Source of the DNA: Planctomycetota bacterium
GTDB taxonomy: Bacteria; Planctomycetota; Phycisphaerae; UBA1845
Length of the DNA stretch: 40,453 bases
NCBI GenBank assembly: GCA_030616775.1
Contig: JAUWWQ010000039.1
Location: 1 to 40,453 of the forward strand
Reading direction: 5' to 3'
The number at the start of each line of letters is the position of its first letter. The first letter of the stretch is position 1. Below, in pieces: positions 20,601-26,915 of this stretch. The notes beneath the pieces are model-generated. The model ran no database searches and was not told where the DNA came from. It worked only from the letters and a program-made list of their open reading frames with translations. The position numbers and the translations under genes were made by a program.

Positions 20601-23049
20601 TGCCTTCCGTACCCGCAGGATCACACGAAGCCGTGTTGCACTGATCACCCGCACCCGAACAATCCGGTGGCGCACCACCGGTGCAGACACCCGTCTGACA
20701 CGTTTCACCAACGTTGCAGGCATTGCCGTCGTCACACGCCGTTCCATCGGACACCGGCGTCCACGTGTCACAGTTGCCTTCCGAACCCGCTGGATCACAC
20801 GAGGCCGTGTTGCACTGATCACCCGCACCCGAGCAATCAGGGGCGCTACCGCCGGTGCATACGCCGGTTTGACATGTTTCGCCTATGTTGCAGGCATCAC
20901 CGTCATCACAGGGCGTACCGTCAAGCACCGGCGTCAGCGTATCACAGTTGCCTTCCGCTCCTGCAGGATCGCACGAAGCCGTGTTGCACTGATCACCCGC
21001 GCCGCTGCAGTCCGGCGCGCTACCACCGGTGCAAGTACCCGATTGACACGTCTCGCCGACAAGGCAGGCATCGCCATCATCACAGGACAGGCCTTCGTTG
21101 GTTGGTGTCAATGTGTCACAGTTACCTTCCGCTCCCGCCGGATTGCACGAGGCCGTATTGCACTGATCGCCGGCACCACTGCAGTCCGGTGGCGCACCAC
21201 CGGTACAAACACCCGTCTGACACGTCTCACCGACGTTGCAGGCATCGCCGTCATCACAGGCCAGGCCTTCGTTGGTCGGCGTCAATGTATCGCAGTTACC
21301 CTCGGCACCCGCCGGATCACACGAAGCCGTGTTGCATTGATCACCCGCGCCCGAGCAGTCCGGCGGCGCGCCAGCCGTGCAGACACCGGCTTGACAGGTC
21401 TCTCCCATGTTGCAGGCATCGCCGTCATCACAAGCCGTACCATCGGACACCGGCGTCCACGTGTCACAGTTACCTTCCGCACCCGCCGGATCACACGAGG
21501 CCGTGTTGCACTGATCACCCGCACCGCTGCAGTCCGGTGGCGCACCACCGGTACAAACGCCCGTCTGACACGTCTCACCGACGTTGCAGGCATCGCCGTC
21601 GTCACACGCCGTCCCATCGGACACCGGCGTCCATGTGTCACAATTGCCTTCCGCACCCGCCGGATCACAAGACGCCGTGTTGCATTGATCGCCCGCACCT
21701 GAGCAATCCGGCGGACTGCCGCTCTGGCACGTACCGCCTGAGCAGGTATCACTAACGGTGCACGCGTCACTATCGTCGCACGGATCGATATTGTTGGTAT
21801 ACTCGCAGGTGCCCGCGTTACACACGTCATCCGTGCACACGTTCGTATCATCACAATCGATGTCGAATTCACACTCCGCGACGTCGAACTCCACGACGAA
21901 CCAAGCGGCATCAGCCGGAACCGATCCGGTAATTTCGCGGGTAACGGTCAAGGTCGTTGAATCGGTGATGGTGGTGGTAAACATTCCGGGCCCGATCGCA
22001 TCATCGGCGGTATAGCTGTGCGTACCGCCCCACCGACCTCCAGCAGAGGAGAGCAAAGCCGCGGCGCGCGTTGTATCGACCGCGGTGAGGCCTGCCGTCA
22101 GGCTCGTATCTGAAGAGCTGAAGTTGAGCAATCCCGACTGCACCTGGGTGAAATCGGTGAACTCGACAGCCTCCCACGCGTACTCGATCGTGCTGGCCGT
22201 GGCCGCGCGCTCGATAGTGATCTCGCTCGGACTGCTGAACCGGGCATGAAGGAAGTTCGTGCCGGTCCCGCTACTGCCGCTCCGCCAGCTCAGCAGCACG
22301 ATTGATTTGGCCAGATCGACGGTTGTGATCGGTACCGTTGCTGAGGCCTGGGCAGTCGTCAACGACCCGATACCCCGCTGCACCGAGGCATCCGTGTACT
22401 CCACGACCTGCCAGTCGGCTGTCCTGTCGGTCCCAGTAGTGTGTGTGATCTCGAGATTAGTGGACGACGTGAGACGGGCGCGGAAATAGTCATCGCCGCC
22501 GTAGGTTTGATCGTTGGCTCCCATAGAGCCCGAGATCAGCACAAAGCTCCGCGACATATCGACAGCGTTTATGGTCACGTTGCCGGCACTATCGACAGCG
22601 ATGAAGGTCCCACGTTGGACCGAAACGCCGCTGGAGAACTCGACGACGTACCATCGGATCGTGAGGTCGGTGGGACTACTTGCGTTGGCCCGGTAAAACC
22701 GAATGTTGATCGCAGCGGTGATCTGACCCCGGACCTGACCGTCGGCCGGCTGATTGCTATCGCCCTGGTAATTGAAAAAGAGTATGGATGTCGCAGGATC
22801 GACGAAGTTAATCGGTATATTGACTGTTTCAGCAGAGGATCCCCCGGCCGGCATAACGAGTGTCCCGCTCTGGACGGAGTTCAACGTCGCTGCCCCAGCG
22901 TTTTCCACAGCCACAAGCATTGAGCCCGCAACCAAGGCGATGATGGGCAAGGCGGTCCGTCTATGGCCAGCCGGATGCAGACCGGCACCTTGCAGTGTCC
23001 CCCTACCCGTGTCCGACCGCGATTCCCAGGAATGGACTACACTTGGCAT
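14617..23049 (-). CDS. Giant secreted protein with about 35 tandem 58-residue, 8-cysteine repeats and C-terminal dockerin-like modules
   Basis: A 2810-residue protein of unknown function. A basic N-region precedes a signal-like hydrophobic segment (ALPIIALVAGSMLVAVENAGA, about 33-53). About four beta-rich modules of 80-95 residues follow (each with VVEF/VVEY and VQRG or VQSG; up to about 395). A linker (CDDTNVCTDDVCNAGTCEY) leads to about 35 copies of a 58-residue unit with eight cysteines (DCSGAGDQCNTASCDPAG, GNCDTWTP, CDDG, ACNVGETCQTGVCTGG). Copies 12, 19 and 34 are of a longer ADSTCDPAG type, and copy 17 is interrupted by about 75 other residues. After the array come a beta-rich segment and two dockerin type I-like calcium loops (DITDFSILAARFN; LNGDGVIDASDIRAF). 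It is probably a calcium-binding, disulfide-rich surface fibre; this is inference. GTAGAGG precedes the start. It converges with the protease gene. Confidence 0.85.
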   Translation of the reverse strand: MPSVVHSWESRSDTGRGTLQGAGLHPAGHRRTALPIIALVAGSMLVAVENAGAATLNSVQSGTLVMPAGGSSAETVNIPINFVDPATSILFFNYQGDSNQPADGQVRGQITAAINIRFYRANASSPTDLTIRWYVVEFSSGVSVQRGTFIAVDSAGNVTINAVDMSRSFVLISGSMGANDQTYGGDDYFRARLTSSTNLEITHTTGTDRTADWQVVEYTDASVQRGIGSLTTAQASATVPITTVDLAKSIVLLSWRSGSSGTGTNFLHARFSSPSEITIERAATASTIEYAWEAVEFTDFTQVQSGLLNFSSSDTSLTAGLTAVDTTRAAALLSSAGGRWGGTHSYTADDAIGPGMFTTTITDSTTLTVTREITGSVPADAAWFVVEFDVAECEFDIDCDDTNVCTDDVCNAGTCEYTNNIDPCDDSDACTVSDTCSGGTCQSGSPPDCSGAGDQCNTASCDPAGAEGNCDTWTPVSDGTACDDGDACNVGETCQTGVCTGGAPPDCSGAGDQCNTASCDPAGAEGNCDTWTPVSDGTACDDGDACNMGETCQAGVCTAGAPPDCSGAGDQCNTASCDPAGAEGNCDTLTPTNEGLACDDGDACNVGETCQTGVCTGGAPPDCSGAGDQCNTASCNPAGAEGNCDTLTPTNEGLSCDDGDACLVGETCQSGTCTGGSAPDCSGAGDQCNTASCDPAGAEGNCDTLTPVLDGTPCDDGDACNIGETCQTGVCTGGSAPDCSGAGDQCNTASCDPAGSEGNCDTWTPVSDGTACDDGNACNVGETCQTGVCTGGAPPDCSGAGDQCNTASCDPAGTEGNCDTWTPVSDGTACDDGNACNVGETCQAGVCTNGAPPDCSGAGDQCNTASCDPAGAEGNCDTWTPVSDGTACDDGNACNVGETCQTGICTGGAPPDCSGAGDQCNTASCDPAGAEDNCDTLTPTNEGLACDDGNACLVGETCQSGTCTGGSAPDCSGAGDQCNTASCDPAGAEGNCDTWTPVSDGTACDDGNACNVGETCQTGVCTGGAPPDCSGAGDQCNTASCDPAGTEGNCDTWTPVSDGTACDDGQACNIGETCQSGVCTGGGPQDCSGTGDQCNADSTCDPAGAEGNCDTPGSPINEGLACDDGNACNVGETCQTGDCTGGAPPDCSGAGDQCNTASCDPAGLEGNCDTLTPAYEGLACDDGDACNVGETCQTGVCTGGGPPDCSGAGDQCNTASCNPAGAEGNCDTLTPVANGTACNDGNACNVGETCQTGVCTGGAPPDCSGAGDQCNTASCDPAGAEGNCDTWTPVTDGTDCDDGDACLIGETCQSGVCMGGIAPDCSGAGDQCNTASCDPAGTEGNCDTWTPVLDGTACDDGNACNIGETCQTGVCSGGAPPDCSGAGDQCNTASCDPAGAEGNCDTWTPVLDGTTCDDGWFCTLTDECSAGVCVGTGDPCLPAEFCNEATDSCDTCQDDPDCDDSNTCTIDVCNAGSCEYTPTNEGLACDDGDACNVGETCQTGVCTGGAPPDCSGVGDQCNTASCDPAGLEGNCDTWTPVTDGLACDDSNACNVGETCQSGSCTGGGLPDCFGTGDQCNADSTCDPAGAEGNCDTPGEPINEGLACDDGDACNVGETCQTGVCAGGAPPDCSGAGDQCNTASCDPAGLEGNCDTMTPANEGLACDDGDACNLGETCQTGVCTGGTPPDCSGAGDQCNTASCDPAGAEGNCDTWTPVTDGTDCDDGDACLIGETCQTGVCMGGIAPDCSGAGDQCNTASCDPAGAEGNCDTWAPVANGTGCDDGYACNVGETCQTGVCTGGSAPDCSGAGDQCNTASCDPAGAEGNCDTWTPVSDGTACDDGNACNVGETCQAGVCTSGAPPDCSGAGDQCNTASCDPAGAEGNCDTLTPVANGTACDDADACNVGETCQGGICSGGAPPDCSGAGDQCNTASCDPAGAEGNCDILTPVVDGTACDDGNACNAGETCQSGLCTGGSPPDCSGAGDQCNTASCNPAGAEGNCDTWTPVSDGTACDDSNACNVGETCQTGLCTGGSAPDCSGAGDQCNTASCDPAGAEGNCDIWTPVSDGTACDDGNACNVGETCQTGVCTGGAPPDCSGAGDQCNTASCDPAGAEGNCDTWTPVSDGTACDDSNACNVGETCQAGVCTGGAPPDCSGAGDQCNTASCDPAGVEGNCDTWTPVSDGTACDDGDACNVGETCQTGMCTGGSAPDCTGAGDQCNTASCDPAGAEGNCDTWTPTNEGLACDDGDACNVGETCQSGTCTGGSAPDCSGAGDQCNTASCDLAGAEGNCDTWTPVSDGTACDDGNACNVGETCQTGVCTGGAPPDCSGAGDQCNTASCDPAGSEGNCDTWTPVSDGTACDDGNTCNVGETCQTGVCTGGAPPDCSGAGDQCNTASCDPAGTEGNCDTWTPVSDGTACDDGNACNVGETCQAGVCTNGAPPDCTGTGDQCNADSTCDPAGAEGNCDTPGGPINEGLSCDDGFGVCSVGETCQSGACTGGALPDCSGAGDQCNTASCDPLGLEGNCDTLTPVTDGTACDDGIPCTDAECQSGSCVFSNDTAQITVELEFDAINSLLAPITRDTTFVITTCGGSTDTRVLPVVIDESGFATVVLDNVDVDAGWISVREGHTLRRLAAPSFSSCAATVDLRGASQLLSGDFQTGVVSQDGLVDITDFSILAARFNTPIEPGLSTGADATGNGVQGTDDFTAIQVNFLTVGEAVDGCGGSAGIRRDGVVTIIGVDSVLNATQAMPLATVEVECLRIKGADRADLNGDGVIDASDIRAFARRHNLPLLPEFDRKLRQLETTKSGRGRR
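15390..21720 (-). repeat. Coding tandem array, about 35 x 174 bp
   Basis: A 6.3-kb array with a 174-base period inside the giant gene. Because 174 is a multiple of 3 and the repeats lack stops in several frames, long antisense open frames run through it; they are not genes. Higher-order structure is visible. Copies 6-7 (about 20510-20850) match copies 32-33 (about 15770-16060). The unit with MGGI at 17821-17950 is nearly identical to the one at 19087-19216. An interruption of other cysteine-rich sequence lies at about 18610-18840. Confidence 0.92.
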
Positions 23050-23954
23050 ATGCCTCTACCCCTAGTTCGATTCCGTCGTGATTCTGACCCCTATCAGGCA
23101 GACGCCGGCACACGTGGCTCTACGTTTGTTGGACAACCTGGGCGCACACAACGAACCGGGCACGAGCGGAATACGCTTGCCCTATGTTCGGATTGCTTGC
23201 CGGATGTCGGCCCGACTATCTGGCGGTCCATCTCCCCCTTGATCAACAGCAGCCATATCTAGTATCCGAGGGGAAACAACGACGAAACACTCTTAACAGA
23301 ACGACCGATTTGGCCTGTCGCGTATCCCTCCGGAACCCCGTACTACAACACCCCTGCGTATGGTGCTCGCATCGGAAAAACCGGCCCAGTTCCCCTGCCC
23401 TCGCATGCCCGGATGGCCCGAGGTAACGGCAACGGGCTGCGTCCACAGAAGTCAGTCCCGTGCGCCACCACGGCCCGCCCGTGGCACATACCGCACGGCA
23501 TGCGCCAAGGCATTGGTGTATCTACACCATTCGGATACGAATATATCAGCTTTCCGTACCGGGATCAATCCCCAGCACTTCAATCTTAGCTTCGCGTTGA
23601 CTCGCAGCGCGTCAATTTACTCTATTTATTGGCTCTTGACATGTGGGACAGCCTTGGCGGACTTGGTGGGTCGGAGGTAGCGGCCACGTGGCATCGCCGC
23701 CCATGTAGGCTCTGCGAATATCCCACTCATTATCGGACTAGCGCGGCGACGTGCTCCATTGCCGCGCCTGCCGACAGCGCCCTTGGAAGATATACGCGGA
23801 CCAAAACGGGGCCGGCGGTGGCGGGCGTTTGCCCCATGCAGTGCGGAGGACCGCCTCTTTCGCGCTATTGGTCGGGTGATCGCCGGTCCTGTCTTAGGTT
23901 GTCAGCCACGAGAAGCACGTCCAATATGCAGTGCCTGGCTCAGATCAGTGCGAC
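23050..23954. other. About 900 bases without a recognisable gene
   Basis: The stretch lies between the start of the giant gene and the end of the glycosyltransferase gene, both on the minus strand. Short open frames exist on both strands (for example 23629-23958 plus), but none shows a recognisable domain, a good ribosome binding site or coding-like composition. A TTGACG on the minus strand near 23600 lacks a well-spaced -10 box. It probably holds the promoter and leader of the giant gene, or decayed sequence. Confidence 0.5.
23514..23529. promoter_or_regulatory. Operator-like dyad
   Basis: TGGTGTA-TC-TACACCA has two perfect 7-base arms with a 2-base centre, a typical form of a dimeric regulator's binding site. 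A second small dyad, ATTCG-GATA-CGAAT, follows at once (23529-23542). It lies about 465 bases upstream of the start of the giant gene, in the only long non-coding gap of the region. No regulator gene is adjacent. Confidence 0.35.
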
Positions 23955-24671
23955 CTAATCAAAGAAACGATATTTGATGATCGCCCAGAGGGCTGGGAAC
24001 CCGTCAAGCCAGCCGATCTTTTTCCCTTCATCGCGCCCGCGACCGGCGTAACTGATGCCCACCTCATAGACGCGCCATCGCTTCTCGTACTTATTAGGCT
24101 TGGAAACCTTGGCGGTAAACTCCGGCTCAAAGTCGAACCGGTTGCTCTTGAATGCAAGTCCTTCAATGACCTCCGCCCGGAAGACTTTATAGCAGGTCTC
24201 CATGTCGGTCAGGTTCAGATCGGTGAACATGTTGGACAGGAGGGTAACCAGCTTGTTGCCGACGGTGTGCCAGAAGCGGTCCACGCGATGAGCCGCCCCA
24301 CCGCGGAAGCGAGACCCGTAGACGATGTCAGCCTTGTCTTCAAGGATCGGTTTGAGAAGGTAGTTATAATCTTCCGGGTTGTACTCCAGGTCGGCGTCCT
24401 GGATGAGAATGATGTCGCCCGTAGCGAGCTTGAACCCCTCGCGCAAGGCCGCCCCTTTCCCCTTGTTGACGCGAAGTAACTTGACGGTGATGTCCTCGCC
24501 GGGCCAACGTTCTTTCACCTTCGGATAGACCTCGCGCGTTCCGTCCCTTGATCCGTCATCGACCAGGACAATCTGCCGCTCCATGCCGATGTCCACGGCG
24601 ATCACCCGGGCCAGTATTTCCTCAATCGTGGAAGCCTCGTTATAGACGGGGATTATGATGGAAAGTCGCAT
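23955..24671 (-). CDS. Family 2 glycosyltransferase, DPM1-like
   Basis: A 238-residue GT-A fold glycosyltransferase of family 2. It starts with LSIIIPVYNEASTIEEIL and VDDGSRDGT (nucleotide-sugar binding). DADLEYNPED carries the acidic metal-binding motif, and GSRFRGGAAHRV and DMETCYKVFR are typical of the polyprenyl-phosphate mannose/glucose synthase branch. There is no transmembrane tail, so it is probably a soluble or peripheral enzyme making a lipid-linked sugar on the cytoplasmic face. It lies 15 bases after the isomerase gene, on the same strand, and is the last gene of the minus-strand cluster. A GT-C enzyme that could use a lipid-linked sugar is present at 2977-4530, but a link is speculative. 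The sugar is unknown. Confidence 0.88.
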   Translation of the reverse strand: MRLSIIIPVYNEASTIEEILARVIAVDIGMERQIVLVDDGSRDGTREVYPKVKERWPGEDITVKLLRVNKGKGAALREGFKLATGDIILIQDADLEYNPEDYNYLLKPILEDKADIVYGSRFRGGAAHRVDRFWHTVGNKLVTLLSNMFTDLNLTDMETCYKVFRAEVIEGLAFKSNRFDFEPEFTAKVSKPNKYEKRWRVYEVGISYAGRGRDEGKKIGWLDGFPALWAIIKYRFFD

Positions 24672-24686
24672 CTGCCGGCGGGCCGC

Positions 24687-25742
24687 CTATGGTTCATCAA
24701 ACACGGTAAACCCCTTGGCGATCAAATCCTGAATATCGATCAACCCAGCCAATTGACCATTGTCGTTCACAACGGGAAGCTCGTCGATCCTGTGCTTTTG
24801 CATCAGATGGAGGGCATCGGTGACACGGGCATCGAGACCGATACTCTTGGGCGATCGGGTCATGACTTCCGATACTGACCTGTCGCTGATGGGCTCAGCC
24901 GACGCGAACAGACGGAAGAAGTCACCGTGGGTGATGATGCCGACGAGTTTTCCGGCTTCGTCGACGACACAGGCTGCTCCCGCGCGGAGCGGGGCACGGA
25001 GAATCGCCGTATGACAGGCCCCCATTGTGGCCGTCGGCAAAACTGTGGGGCAGTTCAACCCGGTACGCATGATCTCACCGGCCTTAAGCAACAGCCGCCC
25101 CAGGGCACCGCCCGGGTGATAGCTGGCGTATTGGTCGGGCTTGACCGTCTTAAGTTCCATAACCGTAAGGGCCAGGGCATCACCCAACGCCAGCATTGCC
25201 GCCGTGGAAGAGCTGGGGGCCATCCCCAGCGGACATGCCTCTTCGGTCTGCCCGATGTCCAGAACGAAGTCGGCGTGTTTGGCGGCGGCTGACTCCGGTC
25301 GGGCCGTCAACAGGATGATCACACATCCCAGTGCTTTAAGCCGCGGCAGCAACTCGACCAGCTCTGAGCTGCCGCTCTTGCTTAGTGCCACGACCACGTC
25401 ATCGGGATGGATCATCCCCAGGTCGCCGTGCAGCGCCTCGACGGGGTGCAATCCGTAGGAGAGCGTTCCCGTGCTGGCCAGAGTCGCCTGGATCTTGTTG
25501 CCTATAAGACCGGCTTTGCCGACACCGGTGACGCACACCCGTCCGGTACACCGCAAGACTGCCTGCACCGCCCCGACAAAGGTATCCCCGAGCCGGCTGG
25601 CCGCGTCACGAATCGCCGCGGCCTCAGCCTCCAGAACCGCCTTACCGGAAGCAAGGACGGATTCACCGCCGATTTCCAGAACCGACCGCTCACTCGGGTG
25701 GGGAGCCTTTTCGACCTTGGTAGCATCCATCGGGCAGACCAT
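24687..25742 (-). CDS. kdsD: Arabinose-5-phosphate isomerase (KdsD/KpsF type)
   Basis: About 351 residues. The enzyme converts ribulose 5-phosphate to arabinose 5-phosphate, the first step toward Kdo of lipopolysaccharide or capsule. The SIS domain has VCVTGVGKAGLIGNKI, LHPVEALHGDLGMI, ALSKSGSSELVELLP and ACPLGMAPSSSTAA, all characteristic of this family. YHPGGALGRLLL ends the domain, and two CBS repeats follow (MRTGLNCPTV region; VSEVMTRSPKSIGL region). Domain order and length are those of KdsD. Start choice: TTG at 25769 overlaps the upstream gene's TGA. ATG 25742 has GAGG closely upstream, and ATG 25730 is also possible; the core domain begins later in all cases. The overlap with the upstream YdjY-domain gene suggests co-transcription. 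Confidence 0.92.
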   Translation of the reverse strand: MVCPMDATKVEKAPHPSERSVLEIGGESVLASGKAVLEAEAAAIRDAASRLGDTFVGAVQAVLRCTGRVCVTGVGKAGLIGNKIQATLASTGTLSYGLHPVEALHGDLGMIHPDDVVVALSKSGSSELVELLPRLKALGCVIILLTARPESAAAKHADFVLDIGQTEEACPLGMAPSSSTAAMLALGDALALTVMELKTVKPDQYASYHPGGALGRLLLKAGEIMRTGLNCPTVLPTATMGACHTAILRAPLRAGAACVVDEAGKLVGIITHGDFFRLFASAEPISDRSVSEVMTRSPKSIGLDARVTDALHLMQKHRIDELPVVNDNGQLAGLIDIQDLIAKGFTVFDEP

Positions 25743-25765
25743 TATCCTCGAGAGGACCTGATCCC

Positions 25766-26782
25766 TCAACCGTTGGTCCCGTTCTTCGAGGGCTTGCCGT
25801 TTTTCGGCTGTCGCGTCCCTTGCTCGATCTTGATCCAGGCTCGGTCAATGCCGGCGCGCACCAGGGAGTCCACCACGGACTGGATCCTATCGGTGGGGAC
25901 TCCGGGCACGACCCGCAACAACACGGTGATGTCAGCGTCGTCATCCTTTTCGCGCCGAACGGTCCGGGCTAAGTCCGGGGCCGAGACCGGAATGTCGTCG
26001 CGGCGGAGCGTGCCGTCGGGCGCAAGTCTAACTTCGATCGCTCGCCTGGTCGCACTACGGATCAGGAGGGTGCAGTCAGTGCCAAGCGGTGGAATCGCCT
26101 CGGTATTGGCTTCCAACCACAAAAGCTCGTTGTCTGCACTGTGTAATGCGTTCACGGTAATAAGTGCCGTGTCGAAGTCCACGACGCAAACCACGGTTCC
26201 GTCAATATCAGCGCCGAAGCGACCTTTCTCGAAGGTCCGCGAACCGGAGAAGACCCAATTAATCCTCACCGGCGGACGGCGACGCTGTACATCCAGAAGC
26301 CACTTCCGGGCGGGTACGGTACGCTCAGCCTTCCCTTCACGGTAGCGTACCTTTATCTCCAACGGCTCGCCGCCAGGCGCCAGTAAGCGGTCCTGCTTGT
26401 CGTCGTAACGTGCCGGGGAACCCGGTTCCAATCCGATGAGGCCCATCGCCTGGAAAATATGCATCGGGCGGGCACGCACTACGAGGATGCTCTCATGTTC
26501 ACGGGTGTGCGGGCTGCACGCCAGCAGCTCCAACGGCCCTTTACGGAGAACGATCTCAGCGTCCACCTCAATGATACGTTGCCCCCAGTCGATCCGCACC
26601 CCGGGGGCAAACACCCTTGGCCGGTCCGTTGGGTTTGGAGGCTGAGAGACTGTCGGCGGACCGGAGCGGTCACCAGCGCCCAGAGCCACGAGGGCCCACG
26701 CACACAGCAACCTCACGGTCAATCGGTTGAAGCCCACGGAGGCTAGGTTTGTTCGAGTTGGCGGTGATCTTCGACTGTTCAT
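25766..26782 (-). CDS. YdjY-domain protein with ExbD/TolR-like C-terminus
   Basis: About 338 residues, probably exported (hydrophobic segment LLCAWALVALGAG near residues 24-36). The middle has features of the YdjY domain: LELLACSPHTREHESILVV and FQAMGLIGLEPGSPA. Family function is unknown. The last 70 residues (ADITVLLRVVPGVPTDRIQ, then AGIDRAWIKIEQ) resemble the periplasmic part of ExbD/TolR, though without its usual N-terminal helix. An Asn/Lys-rich tail ends the protein. ATG 26782 is preferred over TTG 26821 because it begins directly before the basic region of the signal peptide. It lies 133 bases after the secretin gene, and its stop is adjacent to or overlaps the isomerase start region. 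A role near the envelope is likely. Confidence 0.72.
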   Translation of the reverse strand: MNSRRSPPTRTNLASVGFNRLTVRLLCAWALVALGAGDRSGPPTVSQPPNPTDRPRVFAPGVRIDWGQRIIEVDAEIVLRKGPLELLACSPHTREHESILVVRARPMHIFQAMGLIGLEPGSPARYDDKQDRLLAPGGEPLEIKVRYREGKAERTVPARKWLLDVQRRRPPVRINWVFSGSRTFEKGRFGADIDGTVVCVVDFDTALITVNALHSADNELLWLEANTEAIPPLGTDCTLLIRSATRRAIEVRLAPDGTLRRDDIPVSAPDLARTVRREKDDDADITVLLRVVPGVPTDRIQSVVDSLVRAGIDRAWIKIEQGTRQPKNGKPSKNGTNG

Positions 26783-26915
26783 ACGACGCCACAAGCATAC
26801 CGCAACGGGCAACGACAGCAATCACGCCGGTGCGCTCACAATGCGTAGAGCAAGCCCTGACGGATCCCTGATGCCAAACTGGGGACCGAAGGAGGCGGCT
26901 GGATTGCCCAGAATC

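Noticed and set aside
15390-21720. CRISPR array
   Set aside because: The regular repeats are 174 bases and coding throughout, with no unique spacers between short repeats.
15175-21755. Several plus-strand open frames of 330-680 codons with Arg/His/Thr-rich repeats
   Set aside because: They are antisense shadows of the 174-bp coding array; the period is a multiple of three and lacks stops in several frames. They lack signal peptides, domains and ribosome binding sites.
23629-23958. 109-residue plus-strand open frame
   Set aside because: Composition is unlike a protein of this genome, there is no domain or ribosome binding site, and it overlaps the end of the glycosyltransferase gene.
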